Origin: Verrucomicrobiota bacterium
GTDB taxonomy: Bacteria; Verrucomicrobiota; Verrucomicrobiia; Chthoniobacterales; JAFAMB01
Assembly: GCA_019241095.1 (NCBI GenBank)
Contig: JAFAXJ010000070.1
Location: forward strand, 1 to 11,581
Length of the DNA stretch: 11,581 nucleotides
Direction of reading: 5' to 3'
Translations under genes and position numbers: made by a program
The notes under the pieces: generated by a model
Databases searched by the model: none
Seen by the model: the letters and a program-made list of their open reading frames with translations, nothing else
Told to the model about the DNA's origin: nothing
Part shown: positions 6,733-11,581 of the stretch, piece by piece
How positions within the stretch are numbered: position 1 is the first letter of the stretch
How the letters are laid out: each line of letters starts with the position of its first letter

Positions 6733-6990
6733 ATGCCTAAGGAAACCAAACCTAACAGCGCCTTTATGAAACCGATCCAGCCCGATCCTGCGCTAGCCAA
6801 GATCGTCGGCGCCAGTCCCTTGCCGCGGACTGAATTAACCAAAAAAATTTGGGAGTATATCAAGAAAAACAACTTACAGGAAAAAAGAGTAATCAAAGCC
6901 GACGCAGCTCTGGAAGCTGTTTTTAATGGCAAAAAACAGGTTGACATGTTTGAGCTAACCCGGCTCGTCAACACCCATATTGTAAAGTGA
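6733..6990 (+). CDS. Stand-alone SWIB/MDM2-domain protein
   Basis: This 85-residue protein consists almost entirely of one SWIB domain (about residues 9-84). Characteristic parts are SAFMKPIQPDPALAKIVG (9-26), PLPRTELTKKIWEYIKKNNLQ (29-49) and the C-terminal VFNGKKQVDMFELTRLVNTHI (63-83). It is very similar to the small SWIB proteins of chlamydiae and verrucomicrobia; in chlamydiae one copy is fused to topoisomerase I. SWIB domains are otherwise best known from eukaryotic SWI/SNF chromatin remodelling subunits. In bacteria a role near DNA or in chromosome structure is suspected but not established, so no symbol is given. The protein is basic, with no signal peptide. ATG at 6733 begins directly at the conserved N-terminus; no ribosome binding site is visible. 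A probable terminator follows, so it looks monocistronic. Confidence 0.93.
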   Translation: MPKETKPNSAFMKPIQPDPALAKIVGASPLPRTELTKKIWEYIKKNNLQEKRVIKADAALEAVFNGKKQVDMFELTRLVNTHIVK

Positions 6991-6991
6991 G

Positions 6992-7022
6992 ATTCTGCTG
7001 CTAGGTTCTTCAGCAGGGTTTT
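6992..7022 (+). terminator. Probable weak Rho-independent terminator after the SWIB gene
   Basis: CTGCTG (6995-7000) pairs with CAGCAG (7011-7016) around a 10-nt loop; G-T and A-T pairs can extend the stem, and TTTT follows at 7019-7022 after GG. It begins just after the SWIB stop codon. The short T-run and modest stem make it weak. Confidence 0.45.
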
Positions 7023-7048
7023 ACAGGGAGCCTTTTAGCATCAAGGTT

Positions 7049-7759
7049 GTGTCTTCTTTAACAAAAAAGCTTGCTGTCTTTGCATTAGTTCTTCTGGGCT
7101 TGGGCATAACGTCTTTGCTCCTGCCCGTAGTTCCAATGCTTCGGCATGTTTGTACGTGGGTCGGAAACCTTGGTCCGATCGGAGTCTTGATCATCGCTCT
7201 CCTTTTGGCTGCTGGCTCTCTGGTGTTTCTTCCTGCAAGCCCGTTCGTAATAGGTGCATCTGCCGTTTTTGGCTTTCCACTCGGATTGGCTGGTTCCCTG
7301 GTTGGAGTAACACTCGGTGCGGCTTTTGGCTTCTTACTAGCTCGTTGGTTTTTGCGGAAAGATCTTTCTGAACATTTGCGAAAGCGGGAGGTCTTTCGCG
7401 CGATCGACTTGGCAATTGAGAGAGACGGTTGGAAAATAGTCATCTTACTGCGGCTTTGCCCAATTCCGTTTGGATTGGCTAATTACCTTTATGGGTTGAC
7501 TTCGGTCCATTTCAGAGCCTATCTGGTCGCGACTATTCTCGGCAGCTTGCCGAGTCTCTGTTTGTTTTCACATCTTGGCAGCGTGGGCCGCGCCGAGTTG
7601 GAGGCGCTCTCATCTGGACACTTGGGACAAGGTCAGGGCCAAATTGCTTTATTGGCAATCAGCGGATTAGCCACTCTTGCAGCGCTCATTCTGCTTCCCA
7701 AGTTTGCGAAGAAAGCTGTCGAGAAATACGCGCGCGTTTCGGTCACCTCGGAAATTTGA
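7049..7759 (+). CDS. TVP38/TMEM64 family membrane protein (VTT/DedA-like domain)
   Basis: This 236-residue inner-membrane protein has hydrophobic segments at about 8-28, 43-62, 66-99, 155-176 and 198-216. The VTT domain (about 50-178) shows the family hallmarks: VFLPASPFVIGASAVFGFPLG (59-79), GAAFGFLLAR (90-99) and RLCPIPFGLANYLYGLTSVHFRAY (135-158), where the Arg-x-x-Pro-x-x-Pro-Phe and Asn-Tyr-x-x-Gly residues belong to the re-entrant-loop motif shared with DedA proteins. DedA and TMEM41/VMP1 relatives are linked to lipid scrambling or flipping and to proton-dependent envelope maintenance; the substrate here is unknown. The start is GTG at 7049; no upstream ATG is available, and an AAGG only 2 nt away is too close to be a good ribosome binding site. 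The 3' end is 6 nt from the convergent RNase-like gene. Confidence 0.88.
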   Translation: MSSLTKKLAVFALVLLGLGITSLLLPVVPMLRHVCTWVGNLGPIGVLIIALLLAAGSLVFLPASPFVIGASAVFGFPLGLAGSLVGVTLGAAFGFLLARWFLRKDLSEHLRKREVFRAIDLAIERDGWKIVILLRLCPIPFGLANYLYGLTSVHFRAYLVATILGSLPSLCLFSHLGSVGRAELEALSSGHLGQGQGQIALLAISGLATLAALILLPKFAKKAVEKYARVSVTSEI

Positions 7760-7765
7760 AAATTC

Positions 7766-9199
7766 TCAGTTAAATTTATAGTGCCTGCCTGGTTCCGGGA
7801 TAATCACGGTGGCAGACGGTAGCTCCTGAACGAGCCTCTCTTTGAACCATGAAAGTGCGGGCAGGTCTCCGTGAACCAGAAAAATTAATCGCGGCACAAC
7901 TTTCCGAACGTAATCAATCAAAAGCTCGCGTGGCGCGTGCGCGCTGAAATCAAATTCCTGCACGTCGCATTTCATTTCGCGACTTGGCAGATTCTCATCG
8001 AGCTGTACCAGATCGCCAGGGCGAGCGCTTTTCAGTCTACCACCCGGGGAATCAGGATCCGCGTATCCGACAAAAAAAATCGATTTCTTTGGATCACTCA
8101 GAAGGCGGTCCGCTAAGCGGTTCGAGAGCGTCTTCTCAGTCATCATTCCGCTCGATAATGCGTAAATCCGCTTACGATTAATCTGCGTAGTTTGTATATC
8201 GCTACGGTTAAGCACGTAAGGAGAAATCGAATCGAGAATCTGTAGATTTTCATGCTGCCGTGGTGCCAAATGGGCCAGTTGATCATGAACGATAGTAATT
8301 TTTGTACTTAGGCCGCCGATATAGATAGGTACTTCTTGAAGCTCTCCTCGTTCCCTGAAAAGATGGAGCATCGTTAGCACTTCCTGCGTCTTGCCAAGCG
8401 CGAAGACTGGTATCAAAACTGACCCGCCTCGGCACAGCGCTTCTTCCAAAGCTTGCAAAAATCGTTGTTCTTCATTCCTCCGCGAATAGTTGGGATCGAG
8501 CTGTCGATCCCCTCGAGTCGTTTCGATAATCAGTACATCGACAGGCTCGCAGGGAAAATTGGCTTTACGGAGTAAAGTTTGCTCAAGGAAGTTAACGTCG
8601 CCAGTGTAGAAAATTCTTTTGCCTTCGCCTCGTATCAAGATCCCGGCAGAGCCCAAGATGTGACCCGAACTGAACATTTCAAAACTTGGTTCGGGATTCG
8701 GTTCAGACACTCTTTCCCCATCAATGGTCCAATACTGTTGAAACGCAACGCTTTGCCACAGCTGTACCGCCCGGTCCGCTTCGCGATGGGTGAAGAGCGG
8801 GTAAGCATGTAGCCCAAGCTCGTCTCTCTGACGAGACATGACGTTCACTGAATTGTGCAGCATGACGTCAGAGAGTCTAGCGGTTGGATAGGTCATGAAA
8901 ACTCTTGCATCGGGAAAACGGCGCATCAGGACCGGCAATGAGCCGATATGATCCTGATGAGCATGCGAGACTAGAATCGCATCCAATGATTCCACTGGAA
9001 TCGCCTTGTATAGCGGCAGTGCCGCCTCACCTTCGTTTTTTGGATGAAGACCAGCATCGAGCACCATCCGTTTGTTCTCGATTTCCAGATAGTAAGAGTT
9101 AGCTCCGATTTCGTTCTGCCTAGTGAGATTGATAAATAGCATTCGTTTCTTCGACGTACCTGATAGCTGAAACCTTGTTGCCCTTCTGCCGTCTTTCAT
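7766..9199 (-). CDS. Beta-CASP metallo-beta-lactamase-fold ribonuclease
   Basis: This is a 477-residue enzyme of the MBL/beta-CASP family, whose members (CPSF-73-like, RNase J) cut RNA with two zinc ions. Metal motifs are HAHQDH (H79, H81, D83, H84), H180 in SSGHILGSAG and D201 in YTGDVNF. Beta-CASP motif A is E226 in ETTRGDR, motif B H421 in DFSAHAPRE and motif C H443 in LVHGD; histidine at motif C points to RNA rather than DNA. The inserted CASP domain covers about 228-400, with PVFALGKTQEVL (264-275) and SSGMM (349-353). The usual Tyr of ESTYGDR is Arg here. ATG at 9199 is chosen; TTG at 9205 and ATG at 9142 (MLFINLTRQNEIG, where the conserved domain begins) are alternatives. There is no KH domain, so it is closer to the bacterial YsnF/TTHA0252-like proteins than to archaeal CPSF. 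Confidence 0.92.
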   Translation of the reverse strand: MKDGRRATRFQLSGTSKKRMLFINLTRQNEIGANSYYLEIENKRMVLDAGLHPKNEGEAALPLYKAIPVESLDAILVSHAHQDHIGSLPVLMRRFPDARVFMTYPTARLSDVMLHNSVNVMSRQRDELGLHAYPLFTHREADRAVQLWQSVAFQQYWTIDGERVSEPNPEPSFEMFSSGHILGSAGILIRGEGKRIFYTGDVNFLEQTLLRKANFPCEPVDVLIIETTRGDRQLDPNYSRRNEEQRFLQALEEALCRGGSVLIPVFALGKTQEVLTMLHLFRERGELQEVPIYIGGLSTKITIVHDQLAHLAPRQHENLQILDSISPYVLNRSDIQTTQINRKRIYALSSGMMTEKTLSNRLADRLLSDPKKSIFFVGYADPDSPGGRLKSARPGDLVQLDENLPSREMKCDVQEFDFSAHAPRELLIDYVRKVVPRLIFLVHGDLPALSWFKERLVQELPSATVIIPEPGRHYKFN

Positions 9200-9295
9200 C
9201 TGCAAGGCAGCTTCCGAAGCATTAAGCCCGATGTTGCCAACTTCCCTATCAGTATTGCGAGCATTCGCCAGAAGAAAACTTTTTACTCCCTCTAC

Positions 9296-10747
9296 ATGAC
9301 TCTAAGTCCAATAAAAGCGCACGCATGGAACCCGACCCTGGCATACCACCTTTTCGTTCGGGCAGGATTTGGCGCAAGTTCGGAACAAATTGACAAAGCT
9401 TTAGCTTTGGGACCGGAGTCTTCTGTCAACCGTTTGTTGAATCCAAAACTCGACGGCTACGCTGCCCCAGCGTGTGCGGACTTGACGGGGGTGCAAATTG
9501 CGTACGAAGCCCTAAGAGCCGCGCCAACTCCCGAAGCCAAACGGGCAATACGTAAAGAGCTCCATGAGAAATTTGTACTCGAGATGATGGATCTGGTGCA
9601 TTGGTGGATGAATCGCATCCTTCAAACGCCGGCTCCGGTCTTGGAGAAAATGACCCTTTTCTGGCATGGCCACTTCGCCACGAGTGCGGAAAAGGTTCGA
9701 CATGCGTACAAAATGTGGGTGCAGAACGAAACTCTTCGAACGCACGCTTTGGGAAACTTTGGGAGTCTTTTGAAGGCCATCTCTCGGGATCCAGCCATGT
9801 TAATATGGCTAGACCTCGCCCAAAGCCGGAAAGAAGAACCCAATGAGAATTTTGCGCGCGAGTTTTTGGAGCTTTTTACGTTGGGTGAGGGTCATTACAC
9901 AGAAAGCGATATCAAAGAGACTGCTCGTGCTTTCACGGGATACCGAGTAGATGAACTAAAGCAAGCTTTTCGCTTTGTTCCGCAGCAGTGTGATGAAGGT
10001 GAAAAGACGTTCCTTGGCCAAAATGGGTTTTATGACGGAGATGATATTATAAATCTTGTCCTTGCCCAGCCACAATGCGCTCAATTCATCGCTGAAAAGA
10101 TCTGGCGGTTTTTCGCTTACGAAGATCCGGATCGCAAACTCGTAGCAGCATTAGGGGCGGAACTCCGCAACGTTCGCTATGATTTAAAGCCTTTTCTTCA
10201 GATGCTGTTTCAATCACAGGAGTTTTATAGCCCTAGAGCAGTTAATTCGCAGATCAAAAGTCCTGTGCAGTTCGTCGTTCAAGCGATATCAACCTTGCCC
10301 TTGACTCCACCTGACGCTAACGGCTATCAAACGATCTTTCGTCAACTCGGTCAGATCCCGTTTGCACCGCCTAATGTGAAAGGGTGGGAAGGCGGGAAAG
10401 CGTGGATAAACACGGCGACCTTGAGTTTTCGTTACAAACTAGCTCGTCAATTAGTGAATGGGTCTGGCTCTGAGGCGCCACAGATTCATATGCCAAATCT
10501 GTTGGAGGTGGAGCATCGTCCTATCACCCCGCTGCCTGTTGAGACCGTTATAGACGACCAAGATCGCGCCGCACCAGAACAGCTGATCGATAAACTAGGC
10601 ATGCGCGTATTCCAAGGCGCGATGACGCCAGCGATAAAGAAAATGTTCTTGGATTATTTGTCTCAAGCTTCCCTTCCACTTAATGACGATACTTTGAGGC
10701 ATCTCGTCACACTCATGATGATTACTCCAAATTACCAATTAACTTGA
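9296..10747 (+). CDS. DUF1800 domain protein
   Basis: This 483-residue protein belongs to DUF1800, a family of unknown function common in planctomycetes, verrucomicrobia and some proteobacteria. Diagnostic stretches are YHLFVRAGFGAS (17-28), MTLFWHGHFATS (119-130), NENFAREFLELFTLGEGHYT (183-202), IKETARAFTGY (206-216) and PPNVKGWEGGKAWI (358-371). Length is within the normal range. The N-terminus has no hydrophobic signal peptide, unlike its downstream partner. ATG at 9296 lies just before the conserved domain and has no Shine-Dalgarno sequence; a TTTACT hexamer 14 nt before it could be a -10 element. The downstream DUF1501 gene follows after 7 nt, the usual pairing, so the two are very probably co-transcribed and act together, but no reaction can be assigned. 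Confidence 0.93.
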   Translation: MTLSPIKAHAWNPTLAYHLFVRAGFGASSEQIDKALALGPESSVNRLLNPKLDGYAAPACADLTGVQIAYEALRAAPTPEAKRAIRKELHEKFVLEMMDLVHWWMNRILQTPAPVLEKMTLFWHGHFATSAEKVRHAYKMWVQNETLRTHALGNFGSLLKAISRDPAMLIWLDLAQSRKEEPNENFAREFLELFTLGEGHYTESDIKETARAFTGYRVDELKQAFRFVPQQCDEGEKTFLGQNGFYDGDDIINLVLAQPQCAQFIAEKIWRFFAYEDPDRKLVAALGAELRNVRYDLKPFLQMLFQSQEFYSPRAVNSQIKSPVQFVVQAISTLPLTPPDANGYQTIFRQLGQIPFAPPNVKGWEGGKAWINTATLSFRYKLARQLVNGSGSEAPQIHMPNLLEVEHRPITPLPVETVIDDQDRAAPEQLIDKLGMRVFQGAMTPAIKKMFLDYLSQASLPLNDDTLRHLVTLMMITPNYQLT

Positions 10748-10754
10748 TCTTTTT

Positions 10755-11581
10755 ATGCAGATTCAGATGCCCCTCCGTACAAGACGAGAATTTCTGAGAA
10801 CGTCATTGCTTGGCACAGCTCTAAGCTGGACTGTACCCGCTTTTCTCGAGCGAACATTTCTGGCTCTTAATGCGGAGGCGGCGCAATCCGCGATTCAAAC
10901 CAAGACTGGGCGTGACCATCCCATTCTGGTTGTTATACAGTTAGCGGGCGGAAATGATGGCTTAAACGCGTTAGTTCCCTTCGAAGATGATTTATACTAT
11001 CGATCAAGGCCCACGCTCGCCGTTCCTAAACAACAGGTTTTGCCTCTTAACAATTACTTCGGTCTTCATCCTAGCCTGCAGCCGTTGAAAGGTTTATTCG
11101 ATGCGGGTAATCTCGCTGTGCTACAAGGTGTAGGGTACCCGAATCCGAACCGATCCCACTTCCGTTCAACTGAAATCTGGCAGACTGCTTCGGACTCGAA
11201 ACAGGTGTTGTCGCGAGGCTGGATCGGACGCTATTTTGATAATTGCTGTTACGGTCAGGACGCAACTGTCGGGGTAGTCTTGGGAGAACAGTTACCGCAA
11301 GCATTTAACAGCACGCCCCCAACTGGCATTGCGATCGCACATCCAGACCAGATGGGTTTTGAGCGTGAAACGGATCCTAACGATGCTCGACTGTTCGCAG
11401 AAGCGAATGGCTTAGACAATTTCTCCTCCTCGGGCGGATCGATCGCAAGTCTATCTGGACCTAACCGCTCGGAACTGACCGCCCTGCAATATCTCCAACG
11501 AGTCGCAATGGAGGCTCAAGCCGGTACTGACGAGGTGAAGCAAGCTTTAAAAAGAGCAAGGAACGAAGTGGTATTTCCGAA
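10755..11581 (+). CDS. DUF1501 Tat-exported protein, N-terminal part (cut by window edge)
   Basis: The frame from ATG 10755 stays open to the right edge (275 codons). The N-terminus has a twin-arginine signal: TRREFLRTS (9-17), then a moderately hydrophobic stretch to about 31, with a possible AEA-type cleavage site near 40-43. The mature part shows DUF1501 hallmarks: ILVVIQLAGGNDGLNALVPF (57-76), the short YYRSRPTLAVP segment (81-91) and GVGYPNPNRSHFRSTEIWQTA (125-145). DUF1501 proteins have an alkaline-phosphatase/sulfatase-like fold by family knowledge, but the activity is unknown. A second ATG at 10767 would also keep the signal. It begins 7 nt after the DUF1800 stop without a ribosome binding site, suggesting coupled translation. 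Confidence 0.93.
   Translation, partial: MQIQMPLRTRREFLRTSLLGTALSWTVPAFLERTFLALNAEAAQSAIQTKTGRDHPILVVIQLAGGNDGLNALVPFEDDLYYRSRPTLAVPKQQVLPLNNYFGLHPSLQPLKGLFDAGNLAVLQGVGYPNPNRSHFRSTEIWQTASDSKQVLSRGWIGRYFDNCCYGQDATVGVVLGEQLPQAFNSTPPTGIAIAHPDQMGFERETDPNDARLFAEANGLDNFSSSGGSIASLSGPNRSELTALQYLQRVAMEAQAGTDEVKQALKRARNEVVFP

Noticed and set aside
7752..7777. AAATTT repeats between the converging VTT and RNase genes as a shared terminator
   Set aside because: The pairing would be only A-T, with no GC stem; no terminator can be supported.

Overview
The window appears to be chromosomal DNA from a member of the Verrucomicrobia (PVC group), possibly Chthoniobacterales/Spartobacteria-like. This is inferred from three things together: a free-standing SWIB protein closely resembling those of chlamydiae and verrucomicrobia, a DUF1800-DUF1501 gene pair typical of planctomycetes and verrucomicrobia, and a single complete F-type ATP synthase operon. 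No rRNA, tRNA, IS element, CRISPR array or phage gene was seen.

Positions 1-4876 (minus strand) hold the F1Fo ATP synthase operon in the classical order atpB-E-F-H-A-G-D (a, c, b, delta, alpha, gamma, beta). The beta gene runs off the left edge, and atpC (epsilon) presumably lies beyond it. Most gaps are 5-12 nt. The exceptions are the two flanks of atpE (78 and 73 nt), and each contains a perfect inverted repeat. The delta subunit is short, and the alpha P-loop carries Ala where Gln is usual. No intact atpI precedes atpB.

Positions 4877-5108 form a divergent spacer. To its right, on the plus strand, lie a GT4-type glycosyltransferase (5109-6296), a 436-nt stretch with no supported gene (6297-6732), a stand-alone SWIB protein (6733-6990) and a VTT/TVP38-type membrane protein (7049-7759). 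A beta-CASP metallo-beta-lactamase RNase-like protein (7766-9199, minus) converges on the VTT gene with a 6-nt gap. Divergent from it is a two-gene unit, DUF1800 (9296-10747) and Tat-signal DUF1501 (10755 to beyond the right edge), likely acting together in or beyond the cell envelope.

The ATP synthase genes encode one complex. The right-hand genes look like independent units, apart from the DUF1800-DUF1501 pair. Several of the plus-strand genes lack a Shine-Dalgarno sequence and have a -10-like hexamer about 14 nt before the start codon, which suggests leaderless transcripts. I did not find a clearly new multi-gene system. The most checkable novelties are the stem-loops around atpE, the shortened delta subunit, the possible leaderless starts, a broken hydrophobic reading-frame trace before atpB, and the asymmetric export signals of the DUF1800/DUF1501 pair.
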